Assembly (NCBI RefSeq): GCF_907164915.1
Contig: NC_061865.1
Location: 56,254,587 to 56,318,586, forward strand
Origin: Impatiens glandulifera
Taxonomy: Eukaryota > Streptophyta > Magnoliopsida > Ericales > Balsaminaceae
DNA length: 64,000 nucleotides
Direction of reading: 5' to 3'
A program made the translations under genes and the position numbers. Shown here in pieces: positions 22,731 through 34,804 of the stretch; the stretch's first letter is position 1; the number at the start of each line of letters is the position of its first letter. The notes below the pieces were generated by a model. It was not told where the DNA came from, did no database searches, and saw nothing but the letters and a program-made list of their open reading frames with translations.

Positions 22731-23225
22731 ATACTATTTTTTATCTTCTAATTTCTTTTTTTCTTTTATGTTTATCACAGATTATTTCTTTACTTATAAA
22801 AATTCACAGATTATCTGTTCAAAGAAATTGGTTTTTGTCCATTAAACTTTATTATCTATATATTGAACTCAATAATATGAATTATAAACAGATTCTTTCA
22901 ATATTGTGAATTTTAAAATATGGAATGATATTCATGTGCAGTTTGGCTGAAAAAATAATACTCCTTTTTTCTTATACTTTTTTTTTTTGAGTCAATCATA
23001 TGATACCACCTGGAAATTAACTAGTAAGTTTTAAAGAATATTGTAGTAAAAAATCTCAAAATAACATCAATAAATGAAAACAATGAGAAAGAAATAGACA
23101 AATCTTAGTGTTATATTTGTTCGGACATACTTCTTTTGATAATAATTAAAACTCCGCCGTGAATTATTAGATTGTCTCAACACAATAAACAAATTCACAT
23201 CATAGGTTGGTGACGTAACTTATAC

Positions 23226-23483
23226 AAGTTTAAGAACAAAAACAAAAGATTAACAAGTAAGAAAAACACATGGAGAAGTTAACAGGCTCCCCACTATTAT
23301 TATGAGGACGACCACGTTTCATCTTTGTGACAATTAACACAGTTTTTTTTTTTTTACTTTCTAAGAATGGAAGGGCCGTGTCAATAATTCTTTTGGAAAC
23401 ACATCTAAAAGATTGTTGAGAAAGAAATGCAGAAATGAAATGAAGAAGATAAAGAGTATTGCTCTTCTAGTGTTCTTCATTTG
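23226..23483 (-). pseudogene. D2: deleted copy of D1
   Basis: The sequence follows D1 from the 3' end (aacaagtaagaaaaacac) through the GGCTCCCCACTA region, the basic-run segment and the PFL block, then jumps to the signal peptide region with about 160 bases missing. A T-run has expanded at about 23342-23356. The promoter pattern CTATTTAAAGG remains near 23507. Flanking DNA on both sides is also paralogous to D1 (for example 22860-22930 with 1147-1210). Confidence 0.75.
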
Positions 23484-23589
23484 ATCTAGAATTTAAATTG
23501 TTAGAGCTATTTAAAGGACAATATCAAAGGCAAATTAGAAGTGGGAACTATTAATTAGTATGTTTTTACTATTTATAATCCATTAGAGA

Positions 23590-25370
23590 TCGATACAATT
23601 TTGCCGCTCTTACATAGGAGGAAACATGTAAAAAAATGGAGTAGAATCCTTGTTCTTTATAATCAAAAGGTTACTTCGTTCAACCCTTAAACTCAAATCT
23701 TTTTATTTTTTTATTTTAATAATAATTTTTTCACTCCTAAGTATGCCATAATTTTTTATTCATATACCTTATACCATATTAAAAGTTTTCGTATAAGAAA
23801 AATCTATCGTAACTTGATTTTATAGACTAACGAAGGTTAAATACTAAATTTAGTTATAAAAATAAAAATTAATATGAATAAATATAAGTACATTTTTCAA
23901 GTTAGATAAAGTAGAGATGATAAAAAAGATTTATAATGGTTTTCAATCACATTTACATCTATAAAAGTTTTTTATATAAATTGATATACACTTCATGTTT
24001 AAGAGTTACATGGAGTTTTAATTTTGAAGTTGTTCTTACTTTTGTTTGAGTATAGTGTATTATTGTATTTCAAATTTCGATGTATTTTTTATTTTGAAAA
24101 AACTTAACAACATATTAGACTAACCAAACACTTTAAAGTAAAATTAAATGAGTGTATACCTCGTAAAATAAAATGCTTAAGAATTAATGACATATATTAA
24201 ATAATATGACAATATAATTATATTTTGATTTAATTTACAAAAAATAATATTTATATAATTGAAATCAACTTTGCTTAAAAAAAGTAAAGTTAAGTTTAGA
24301 AAAAATAATAAATATTGAAAGTTTAGCCTCAAATATGTTCGGAAAAGAAAATAAATCCACTAAAATTGGTTGATTCGTTAATCAGCAGTTTAATCTTACT
24401 AAAAATTTCATAATAACCTTCAATTAAAACGTTTTTGGTAAAAATCGAACTCGTGACATTTTAGTTATTTAAAACCTTATGTCAATTTTTTCTATTAGGT
24501 CACTCTGATGAGGTTTTAATTTATAAATACTATTTCGATATTATTTCGATATATATCGATATAGCTAAATTTTAAAAAATTTCATATGTTTCTGTATATC
24601 TAATTTTGGTATCGATATCATACCTTATCAATTTTTTCGTATACCGAAAAAATAATATTTTCGATATTTTGATTTTCGATATACTGAAAATATATGTAAT
24701 TTTTCTCAACATACCTTCATCATATTTCTTATATATATTTTTTAAATTAAATATATAAATATATTTTACAAAAAGTATATATTTATAAAGTGAAGAAAAA
24801 TATTGCCAAAATATTAGCATATTTAAAAAAATTATATTATATATATTTATATCCTATAAATTATATATATATTAAATATATAAATTAATTAACAAAATAT
24901 ATATAAATAGCATATAAATATATAATATAATTCTTTTAAAATAGTGGGCTCCCACACTTTTTTTATAGCATATATATTTATATATTTGTTTTTTTAATTT
25001 TGTTGATTGTGGGCTCCCACACTTTATTAAGTCCATGTGTTAAGTGAATTCAAAATAAAATAAAAAAACAAATCGGCTTATTAATATCTAAAACTCAACA
25101 AAAACATTAAAGAATGCAAAACCCACAAAAATTGAATGAAAGCAAATTAGCTAATGCTTCAAAGAAATTGAGATGTTATATCTAATGGTTCAATGTCCGA
25201 TGCAACCAAAAGGAACTTTAATAATATCTTAAAATAAAAGGCAAACTGAATAAATAAATAATTCATGGATTGATCAAGTTACAAATCTTATTAATCTGTT
25301 GTTGGGACATCCCGACCATTCGATCATATTTAACCTTCATTATGAATGATTAGTTTATCTCATAAACAAA
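23590..25370. other. D2-A3 spacer, AT-rich
   Basis: No gene supported. Near 24530-24660 are many GATAT/ATATCG dyads. The near-palindrome GTGGGCTCCCAC occurs at 24944 and again at 25009, each followed by ACTTT, like a short direct repeat. The minus open frame at 24572-24820 has the composition of AT-rich noise. Confidence 0.5.
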
Positions 25371-25376
25371 TTCAAA

Positions 25377-25838
25377 TCATTTGAGAATAAAGATAATAAA
25401 GTAACCAACAAGACCAAACATTTGGACCACCAAAAGAGAATCTAACACACTCCTCCGCATTTTGGACACCCCGCTAGATTTACCACCACCACGCCGCATT
25501 TTGGACACCCCGCTAGATCTACCACCACCACGTCCATCACCACCACCAACACGCCCACCACATCCATCACCACCACCAACAAGCGCCCGTCTGACAACAA
25601 TGGTCGATTGTTGACTTCCTACAAAGGGAAAGTCTATCTGATCGTTCTCGAGTTTCATATCCACAAAATTATTAGGAATCGGAGGGTCGAGTTGTCCTTT
25701 GGATGTGCAAATGGGTGAATTTTTATCGCAATCGTGAAGAGATAAGTTAGAAAGAGCAGAAACTATAATAGATTGATGAGAAAAAAAGATTATAGATGAA
25801 AGAATAGTGAAAAAAGAAAGTAATAATCTCATTTCCAT
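25377..25838 (-). CDS. A3: peptide precursor with a duplicated core (153 aa)
   Basis: The signal peptide ends near VSA, followed by LSNLSLHDCDKNSPICTSKGQL with the Cys pair and an acidic block to FPFVGSQQSTIVVRR. It then differs from A1 by a Gly/Arg-rich expansion (VGGGDGCGGRVGGGDGRGGG) and two tandem cores, RSSGVSKMRR and KSSGVSKMRR, separated by GGG. The tail is hydrophobic and ends IFILK. A TATAAATA box is 52 bases upstream. Duplication of exactly the core segment suggests that this is the functional unit of the precursor, but that is inference. Confidence 0.75.
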   Translation of the reverse strand: MEMRLLLSFFTILSSIIFFSHQSIIVSALSNLSLHDCDKNSPICTSKGQLDPPIPNNFVDMKLENDQIDFPFVGSQQSTIVVRRALVGGGDGCGGRVGGGDGRGGGRSSGVSKMRRGGGKSSGVSKMRRSVLDSLLVVQMFGLVGYFIIFILK

Positions 25839-25889
25839 GAACTAGAAGAAAAAATGATTAATAAATATTGAATTGCTGACTGCTATTAC

Positions 25890-25897
25890 TATTTATA
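25890..25897 (-). promoter_or_regulatory. TATA box of A3
   Basis: TATAAATA on the minus strand, 52 bases before the ATG. Confidence 0.6.
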
Positions 25898-26087
25898 GGG
25901 ATATTTAGCTGTTAACAATTATTAATTAATAAATTTGAATATTAATCACACAATTCCCACATCATGCATCCCACAATTTCCTTTTTTTATTATTATAAAA
26001 TAATTATAATAATAAATCTTCCTATTGTTTTATTATTTTATTTCAAATGGTAAAGGAGAGGGGACAGTCTAGTCTAGGACACTCTCC

Positions 26088-26089
<2 letters not shown>

Positions 26090-26166
<77 letters not shown>
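26090..26166. repeat. (AT)n microsatellite
   Basis: About 38 uninterrupted TA units in the A3-B3 spacer. The A1-B1 and A2-B2 spacers lack it at the matching place. Confidence 0.95.
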
Positions 26167-26172
<6 letters not shown>

Positions 26173-26766
26173 AGATGGTCAAATTTAACTTCATGACATT
26201 ATTATCTTTTGTAAAACTAATTTTTACGTGGTGTCAAATTTTATTTTATTTTTATTTGGATTATCATTTTTTTAATATAGGAATATATTTTACCATCATT
26301 AATTTTATTGTGACATTTATTCTCTAAGATATTGATTTTTGTCACTTAACTATCTTAGTGATTTATGAATTATTATTTTTTGAAATAATTTATTCTTTAA
26401 AATCGCTCAATGAACAAAATATTATTTCAAAATTTTGGTAATCGGATAAAAACAATAATACGTATTTATTTTTTATGAATTTGTTAAGATTTTAGGAGTA
26501 TAAATATGATTAATTGGAGACTTAGTTCAAAATGAGCTCAAGACCAAAAACTGTTACAATGAATTGTGTTTTTTAATAAATATTTTAACAAAACCATTAT
26601 TTAACCTAATAAGTAGTTGATAAAATCAACCAATAATTTATTTCAATCTCTTAAACAATTACACAATAAAACAATAAACAAATTCAAACAACATCACTAT
26701 AAGAGATTATTATTTCGAAGGAAGAGGGAACACATAGTCTCATTGTATTAATAACAATATTCAATT

Positions 26767-27085
26767 TACTAGATTGAGAATAAAAAAGATGAAATACTCA
26801 ACAAAGACAAGCCTCCTCGAATTTCGGATGCCCCACTTCTAGTACTATTGTTACATATTTGATAACAATCGTCAAACAATTATTTGATTTTTTAAAAAAG
26901 AAAAAATTGTTTGTGCCCATCTGACCACTTTTAGGTTCGACATGAGTGTCATGTAATTTTCTTTTTGATTCATACCTTATCGTGTCTTCATGCATTTAAG
27001 CGCAGTAAGAAGTAAAAATTGTAAAAGATAGTTCAAAAGAAAGTAAGAATATTATTAATATGAAAAAGATGAAAAGAGAGTGATT
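26767..27085 (-). pseudogene. B3: broken peptide precursor of subfamily B
   Basis: The first codons and the ATG of B2 are missing. The remaining signal peptide (HSLFIFFILIIFLLSFELSF) runs into a stop at 26996-26998 where B2 has LKCNEA. Downstream, YESKRKLHDTHVEPKSGQMG is in frame, a shift follows at the FSFLES position, and the core reads TRSGASEIRGG in another frame. The tail is shortened by a deletion. The B/C upstream 15-mer is also deleted (near 27270). Confidence 0.8.
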
Positions 27086-27785
27086 TGCATTATTTGTAAT
27101 TAATCTTTCAAAGAAGAAGTCATCAAAGATGAACATCTCGATGTGGACATATTTATTATGACATTTATAAGTTTCAGCTACTACCAACAACTACTAATTC
27201 AATTAGAAGAAAAATCAATATTAATTAGTAAACTAAAGATGTAGACCCAATACAATAATGGCAGGGTTACATTATATATAGCACACTAATAATTATAATA
27301 AAATTTTCAAAATAACTTGAAAAGAATCACTTGAATAGAAGATGTCAATACCAACGTTTACATTAGACACTGTGTTCACTTCGGTAGCCATGTCCCGTCA
27401 ATTTTGATAAATATTTTATTTTATTTTCAAAATTTTATTTTAATTTAATAGAATAGTGATAAAAAAGAGAATTTGAGAAAGAGGATGTGAAGAGGATGAT
27501 ATAGCATCGAGATTGAAAAAAAAGAAAAAAGTGTTGGTATAGAGAGGAAGATAGTTAAATTATTTTATTTTTTCAAATAATCAAATTACGGCATGTCATT
27601 TTCTCATCCAAATTAACTTCCTAAAAATTTGAAAAACAAGCACTGTTTCCAAGAATAATTCGGAGTCAACTATTCCATCAAACAAAAGTAACAATATCCC
27701 ACCATCCAAAGCATTCAACCTCCAACTATTGTAGGTATTGCGTCCCTGCTCACCCGATTCAACTGAGTGGACAAAGGTTGAGGGT

Positions 27786-27960
27786 TCAAGTTCCTCCTTC
27801 TACTCCTGGCTTCGTCGTTTGTTTAGTGGTAACGGGAATGATGGCACTATTGGCAATGGCTTTTGGTGTTTCCAATCTTGAAGGGAAGATTGCTAACGAA
27901 CCGGTGATACACCACCTCTTTATCCGGGATCTAACCTTCATATGAATCGAATTTTGAGTC
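27786..27960 (+). pseudogene. Inserted gene-like fragment of unknown origin
   Basis: Relative to the paralogous spacer at 10990-11050, about 130-170 bases are extra here. The piece is richer in GC and stays open on the plus strand (GFVVCLVVTGMMALLAMAFG, then EGKIANEPVIHHLFIRDLTF), resembling a membrane segment plus a loop. A minus-strand frame (27786-28052) is also open, so the strand is uncertain. Not recognised. Confidence 0.25.
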
Positions 27961-28972
27961 ATAATGGATGTGTTCATATTAAACATATCATTGATCTTTT
28001 CCTCCTTACAAATAGCATCCACTTTAAAAAAGAGAGGTGAAATTCGTGGCAAGATTAGAGTTCATGTTTTATCCGTCCCTTCAAAGCTTATTATGGAAGC
28101 ATTGCCAACAAAAATTTGACATTTTCATAAACTCATGTCCTAGTGTAGTATTGATAATTCGCCATGCATTACAACTTCCTTCTTATATATATGGTGTTTA
28201 TTATTTTTTATGTTCTATATTGACTAATCCACTCAATCAATGTTAATATGTATGGTTTGGAATTTTCAAGATAAAAAAACTAGAGGATATATAAAAATAT
28301 AGTTGTCAATTTAAGAGTAACTTGAATTGTGTAGACTCATGGTGACTTCAATTTATTACTCTATACTTTTTACCATTTTAGTTTGAGTGGGAAAACACCA
28401 AATTGTGATATTGAAGACAAGAGCCCTATCACTACTATTTTATTCCTTTACTATTTTCCATTTTAACATCATCAATTTCTTTTTTTCTTTTTATCGATCA
28501 TTAGCGATATTATAACCCTAAGTCCAATTATTAACTCAACCCGAAGTCCGAAGTAAGAATTTGGTCTCGAAAACGAGATATGCTATAACCTTATTAAAAG
28601 TGTACGAGTCATATTATTAAAAAGTTTATTAAATATACTCTAACGATATTACTCTCAAGACTAAATCAACTTTAATTTATTAAAGGTGTGTGGTGATAGA
28701 TGAATAAATCAAGACTAAATCTAATGTACAAAAAATATTAAACTAAATTGCATTTTCTAATAATCCATTAAAATTTACAAATTTTTTTTTAGCAATTCCA
28801 ATATTTAACATAATATTAATATTTGATCAAATAAACAATTACACAACAATAAATAATAATAAAAAGATTCAATCACACATGACAACACCATATTTTTCCA
28901 AGGAAGATATTAGATAACATTCAAACCTTCTGGCCGACTTCACAATTATAGATATGAATAGCCCAACACTCA

Positions 28973-29383
28973 CTATACCAAATTGAGAACAAAGAAAATG
29001 GAATAGCCAACAAAGGCAAATGCTTGGAGTCCAAGAGAAGAACCTTTCATGCCATGCATCTCGGATGATCCACTAGTACTATTGGTACTGGTACTATTGG
29101 TATTATTGGTACGAACTCGAGGGCGTCTTTGTCTGACAGTAACTTTTTGACTTCCTAAAAACGGAAAAACATCAGCCCTCATTTGATCTTTTTCAGATTC
29201 TAGACTCGCAACAATTTGAGTGTCGAGCCAAGTTGATTGAATCTCTTGTTCATGAAGAGCTGACAGAGTAGAAGGATGAAGAGCAGAAATTGTAAGAGAT
29301 TGATTAGAGAAAAAGAAGAATATTGTGAGCGAGATGAAAATTGAGAGCGAGGTGAAAATTGAGAGCCTCAAGTAGATGTCCAT
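28973..29383 (-). CDS. C3: small secreted, tail-hydrophobic peptide precursor (136 aa)
   Basis: Close to C1 and C4. The signal peptide contains a short internal duplication (LSIFTSLSIFISL). The spacer LHEQEIQSTWLDT, the block DQMRADVFPFLGSQKVTV, an Arg run and an Asn/Ser/Thr repeat (NNTNSTSTNSTSGSSEM) follow, the last made by expansion of a GGTACTATTGGTA-type DNA repeat (29079-29112). The linker GMKGSS and the hydrophobic tail ending FVLNLV are unchanged. The TATA-like box is 69 bases upstream, with the full palindrome CCACGCGTGG and the 15-mer above it. Function unknown. Confidence 0.75.
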   Translation of the reverse strand: MDIYLRLSIFTSLSIFISLTIFFFFSNQSLTISALHPSTLSALHEQEIQSTWLDTQIVASLESEKDQMRADVFPFLGSQKVTVRQRRPRVRTNNTNSTSTNSTSGSSEMHGMKGSSLGLQAFAFVGYSIFFVLNLV

Positions 29384-29451
29384 TTAAAATTAGAGCAACA
29401 GAAGAATTGGGATGAATGGATGAATGATTTGCATTAGTTGTTTTTGTTTTC

Positions 29452-29459
29452 TATTTAAA
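29452..29459 (-). promoter_or_regulatory. TATA-like box of C3
   Basis: TTTAAATA on the minus strand, 69 bases before the ATG. Confidence 0.55.
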
Positions 29460-29483
29460 GGAGGAGAAGTCATCAAAGATGAA

Positions 29484-29493
29484 CCACGCGTGG
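29484..29493. promoter_or_regulatory. Palindrome CCACGCGTGG upstream of C3
   Basis: A perfect 10-base palindrome about 100 bases before the ATG, containing an ACGCGT core like that bound by CAMTA-type factors. It is identical at C4 and C5. Confidence 0.45.
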
Positions 29494-29602
29494 ATTAATG
29501 GATTATAGATATTTTTCAACTACTTACAATTAATTAGAAGAAAAAAAAACATCTTGTTGAGCTTGACAATGGTGACCAAGTCAATAATGGGGGTGCATTT
29601 CC

Positions 29603-29617
29603 AGCCTAGTCATAACA
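29603..29617 (-). promoter_or_regulatory. Conserved upstream element of C3
   Basis: AGCCTAGTCATAACA on the plus strand, about 220 bases before the ATG. Confidence 0.45.
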
Positions 29618-30419
29618 TAACACTGGCTAATAATTTTAATGGAATTGTTTTACATATTTGTAAACCCGTAAAAACCCTTAGGTTTTGCGAAAAAGCTCAA
29701 AGTTTGAGAAATTTCAACATCGATTCGGTGTCTGAAATTTTCTTTTTAATAAAATATTATTTAAAAGATATTTTAAATGATTCCGGACATTTTTTAAAAT
29801 TAATTAAAAATAATTAATTTCAAAGTTAAATTTTAAATAATTCGAAGATTTGCGGTAATTAAATTACAATTTGATTGGTATAAATCTATTGGTTTAAATT
29901 AATTAAACATAGTCGCCAATTTATTTTTGAAAATCAATAAAAGTTGGCATACGTGTATAAACTTATTTACAAGAGTTTCTTTTAGTTCATAATTTGGTAA
30001 TATTCAAGAAATGGATTTTGCGCTTTATCTTCTATACCCATTATAAAAATGGTCCCTACTTATAAATTTGGCTTTTGTGTATCATGTTTTATTTTTACCG
30101 ATTATTCTCCCGGTTCTAATTATGCATAAGGTTTGTGCGTTATTTATAATATTGTAATAACAATATTTAAATGTTGCTACATATTGTTAATGCCGTTGAC
30201 TTAGGGGAAATGCCTGAAGAACACCAATTGTTTTTAAAGTCATTAGGGTTTAAACATAAATCCCAAACAAGCCTTTATCAAAATATTTTGTGAAAATATC
30301 CCAAAATATTTTAAAAAGTATTTTCTAATTTTTAGGGATTTTTAGAAAATGATTTGAAGTCCCAAAATTATAAACTAATTTTGGATTTTGAACAGGGGAA
30401 CCAAACAGGCATTAGGACC

Positions 30420-30850
30420 GGAGTCCTAGGCCTTGGGTTCGTGTTTGTGGGTCGAGGTCTAAAACCCTCGGTCCATGTCGAGGAGCCTCTTGGCCGAGGC
30501 TAGGGATATTCAATTAAAGTACCGAAGTCCCTCGGTCTAGGTGCTAAGGACTGAGATCCTCAGTCTGGGTGTACAACCCACCGGTCATGGGTCAGCTCTA
30601 GGCTAAGTTCTTTGGTCCCGGGTTTAAGAATTCTCGGTCCTAGGTCCTGGAATTCTCGGTCCTAGGTTAGACTTGTTGGTCCTAGATATAAGAATCATTA
30701 GTCGGACCTCTTGGTCCTAGCTCAAAAACATCGGTCGGACCTCTTAGTTCTATTGAAATTCTTTGTCTTGGGTCTTAGTCATAGGTTCAAATTTATTGGT
30801 CCTAGGTATCGGTTTTAGGTTCGGATCTCTCGGTCCCAAGCTAACAAGCA
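30420..30850. repeat. Degenerate short repeats (CTCGGTCCTAGGT type)
   Basis: At least ten imperfect copies of a GGTCCTAGGT/TCGGTC motif, with irregular 20-35-base spacing. No frame is maintained. Confidence 0.6.
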
Positions 30851-32076
30851 TCGTTCCTCAAGAACACCAAATTTCATTTTTTTTAAATTCGTGTTTTTAA
30901 CTTGGATTCTTTGATCTAAGGGTTTGGTAGCTTCACAAAGCTCCCAAGGACATTTTGATCATCATCTAAATGTATCAATCAACTTGGATGATGATCAAAT
31001 CGTTCAAAATAATTTATGATAAAAAATTGATTTTTTTTATTTTAAGGTTGTTTTGAGAAGAAATGAACTATCCAATAGCTTCCTTAGATCTCATACACTT
31101 GAATGATACCAAAACAAGAACATTGACTATTCGTTTTGACCAAGTCAAGAACTCAAAATTGTAATTGTTTTTGAAAATTTTAATTTTGATCAAACATTAT
31201 CGGGATGGATCAAACATGATTTAAACAATTGTCCAACATTATTACAATCATGTTGGGAAGTTTATTGGTTGTGATTAAGAGAATTAGCTCAATAACAATA
31301 AATATGTTTTTTTGTTTTTAAAATTCAAATTGGGGTTTTATATTTTAGGTTGATTGATTGTTTCTAACCTATTTAGAAAGTTCATAAATGATCCCAAAAA
31401 TGATTTCCAACCATAAAACACCATAATCAACAAATATACAAGCTTATGTAATTTAAAATATAAAATTTCAAATTCAAACTGTAATATGAATTTGAGGGTG
31501 ATTAAAACATTATCAAAAATTGGAGAACACTCATTGATCTTTAGGGAAGTGTTTGGGATGCTCATATCCAAGTTTTAAGGCCTTAAACAGAAAATTCGAA
31601 AAATCCGAAAGTTTGAAGCTTTAATAATAGATTTTTGGTTTTTTTCGGTTAAAAGATGGAGAGTGGATTCCTTTGTTTTAGAATGACTCGGGGGATGTAT
31701 TTATAGCAACTCTAAGTCGGTGGAGGCTTCAAGTGGATTGAATTAACCAAAAGACATTAATGACGTTTTGGCTCTTCTTGATCCCACTTGAAGATATAGG
31801 GATGAATCACCCCTATGGAAATAGTAAAAATGATCACTGAAGTAGAGTGATCATTTCAGCTTTTAAATCAGCCCAAAAGGTGGACTATTGACTGAGTTCC
31901 AAGTTGGTGAAATCAAAGACGGATCTTCATCATTATTTTCGCGGCATCGCGATGAGGAAAATGATCGGAGGCCAAAACAACGTCATTTTGCGTGCGTTTG
32001 GTGTTTTGTCAGCGATCCGTCAATGTTCCGTTAGCGATATGGCTAACGGGCATTAACCGATCTGGTGCCTCGCAAG

Positions 32077-32558
32077 TAGGGATGGCAATTTAAAACCGCC
32101 CCGCGAAAACCGAACCGATTTGCCTCGTTTGGGATGGTTTTTCCCCGAAACCGAATGGGAATGGGGCGAGGATGGTATTTGTGTCCCCCGCCCCGACCCG
32201 CCCCGATTTCACCCCGAATCTGCCCCGAACACCATAAACATAATTAAATATATTAAATTATCAATATATTTATTTATTCACTATATTTTATAAGAGTAGT
32301 AATGTTATTTCTTTATAATAATATAAATTTTAATATATTATAATATATATTATATTAAAAAACTTGTTTATATAATTTTATTGTATAATTTTTATTTTAT
32401 TCTAAATAAAAATAATTATTAACGGTGCCCCGCGGGATTCTCCGAAACCGAAAAAAACCGAACGGGGCGGGGATGGTATTAAAAAATTCCCCGAAATTAA
32501 AACGGTGCGGGGACGGTAAATGCATTCCCCGCCCCGAACCGCCTCATTGCCATCCCTA
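32077..32558. mobile_element. hAT-type MITE (482 bases)
   Basis: The termini TAGGGATGGCAAT and ATTGCCATCCCTA are perfect inverted repeats. An exact 8-base target duplication CTCGCAAG lies at 32069-32076 and 32559-32566. Subterminal regions are rich in CCCCGCCCCGA/CGGGGCGGGG, with an AT-rich centre. It is homologous in opposite orientation to 46453-46904. The plus open frame at 32425-32679 crosses its right end and is not a gene. Confidence 0.95.
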
Positions 32559-33454
32559 CTCGCAAGCGCGCACTCTTTCCTCTACAACGGGCTACGCGGG
32601 CGCGCCTGGAGTGTCAGATGGAGATCCGATGGTTTCGACCGCGGCTGTAACTTTATCTTCTGATTTTGGCTATACTTAATTACAAATTTATTTTTATTTT
32701 AAAAATCTTAAGGGTTTGTTTGAATTTTTTTCACTTTTTTTTGATTTTTTGATTTTTTAAATACACAAAATATTAAAATAAATATGGCAAATATTTTACT
32801 AATTTATTTTATTTTTTTATATTTTTAGGGTCAAATAAATAATTTAAGGGTGAAACGAGGATTTCATCCCTATAATTATTTATTTTAATTCCTGATTTTT
32901 CTAAAATTATTTTAAGATAAATGAGTACACAATTATTTTAAATAATTTTATTTTTATGATTGGATCATTTTTTAAATAATTAAGTTTTAGTTATTAAAAT
33001 AATTATTTTAATTAATTGTTTTAATTGAATTTTGACTGAAATTAAGTATTTTGATTTTATTTATTAGAAAAAATTAAAATAATTATTTTAATCTTATAAA
33101 TTGTTAAGTTAATTTTCTATATGATATTAGAAAAAAAAAAGAATAATTGAGAGATTAATAAGAACAAAGTATTTTCAACCGAAATAACGGAATTTTCCTA
33201 TCAGAAAACGTAAAAATAATATTGTTATTTAGTAGATTCTTAACTTTTATTATTTAATAATAATTGTTCACAATTTATGTGATGAATAATTTAGCTAATC
33301 AAATTGACTAGTGTTCACTCATTTGACTTGAAAAATAATAATAAAAAAGTTTATGACAGTTTTTGAACTTTTATTAGTATTTAATAAGTGTAGTACCAAA
33401 AGTACCCCTGGCAAAAATATTGAAATGGATCTAGGACCTTTATAATTTGGAATT

Positions 33455-33960
33455 TGTTGAGGAAGAAGAAGAAAGAACTACTCATCTCCTTCCTGGATGA
33501 GGCTATTGAAGGAAAGAGGTCGGAATTTTTACCGGAGGGTAGTTACCCCTCTTTCCCCGGTGACATTTTCCGGTGGTCATCGGAGCCGGTGATTTCAGAT
33601 CTGAAATTAAACCCATCTTCCTTATTCAACAACCCTCTGGGTGTGTGCGTTTCTCTTTCCTCCTCTATATATATAAAAAGCACATGTTCTTCATTCATCC
33701 ATTGCTTAAGTTTATGCATGCATATATTGATCGAAAGGAAGAAAGCCATTTCTTTTGGAAAAGGAAGAAAATATTTCAATATTCAACTTTTATTTGAGGC
33801 AGTGAAGATGAAGTGATTCTATGGAGTTAGTTGAGGTAGAGACAGATAAGGGGCAACCCGGTTCCTTGGCGGGGCAACCCGTTGCAGGTTGCAGCCATGG
33901 TTGGGAAAACAATCTTCTCTGTCATTTTCCAAACCAGATCTGAGCCTCCTTCCAAATAAT
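33455..33960. repeat. R repeat, copy 2
   Basis: Shares the GAATTTTTACCGGAGGGTAG block, the GATTTCAGATCTGAAATTAA block and the core CAACCCGGTTCCTTGGCGGG with the other copies. The left end is diverged and the core is shortened after the second CAACCCG. Open frames of 74-120 codons are not kept between copies. Confidence 0.65.
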
Positions 33961-33964
33961 AAAT

Positions 33965-34746
33965 AATTATATTTTAATACAATTTCATTTTTACAACTTT
34001 AAAAAAAAAAACATTTTGAGTTTGGGTATAAGATAGGATTGGATATGATCTTACACAATATATCACAAAATAATATTAAATAATTTAATATATTAGACTA
34101 TATGTTTATACTGCTATTATGATATGTATAAGCAAAAGTAAAGATAAAAAAAAAAAAAAAAAAGTAAAAGGTAAAGATTAAAACACATTTAAACAAACTC
34201 AATAGTGAACCGAAACTAACCCAGAAATAACGAGAAAATTCCGAATAAAATTAATAAATAAAGGTAAATTTAACATTTTTTTAATAATTAAATAAACAAA
34301 AATTTATGAAATTAGTGAATATATTTTCAAATTTGAACCATAAAAGAAAAAAATAATTCGGGTTGGACTTTAGCTCACCCGAATCACTACATAGATTCGA
34401 TCTTGTGTGTGAAATACCTAAATCCCTACATAGATTTGTTCTTGTGTGTGAAATACTTGTGATGTTCACTCTAATTTGAATTAATCAAAAATTAGTATTT
34501 TTTAATTAGTTATAATTATAATTACTTTTTAATTTTTTCAAGATGGAAGTGATTTTATTTTTATTTTTATATGAAAAATATAATTAAATTAGATAAAAAT
34601 AAAATTAAAGGAAGATTGAAAGTAAATTTTTTAATAATTATGATGGTTGATTTTGATTTTTGATAAAATATTTTTATTTTTAACAAATAAATTTATTATG
34701 TTATTAATAAAATAATTATTTTTGATTAGATATTGGGCCACAACTT

Positions 34747-34804
<58 letters not shown>

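Larger units (their letters stand above)
29660..33118. mobile_element. 3.4-kb inserted block, probably a non-coding retroelement derivative
   Basis: Paralogy with the C1 upstream region holds up to about 29660 and resumes at about 33118 (ATGATATTAG), so this block is an insertion that also removed some 90 bases. It has no coding capacity. 30420-30850 is a degenerate series of CTCGGTCCTAGGT/GGACCTCTTGGTCC motifs every 20-30 bases. 31900-32070 and 32567-32660 are GC-richer. LTRs or TIRs at its ends were not found, so the class is open (a LARD-like or partial gypsy element is possible). It contains the MITE at 32077-32558. Confidence 0.5.

Noticed and set aside
24572..24820. 82-codon minus frame rich in Ile, Lys and Tyr
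   Set aside because: Composition is that of AT-rich DNA. No signal peptide, motif or paralogue.
32425..32679. 84-codon plus frame with a basic N-terminus
   Set aside because: It starts inside a hAT MITE and crosses its target duplication into flanking DNA. Chance frame in GC-rich sequence.
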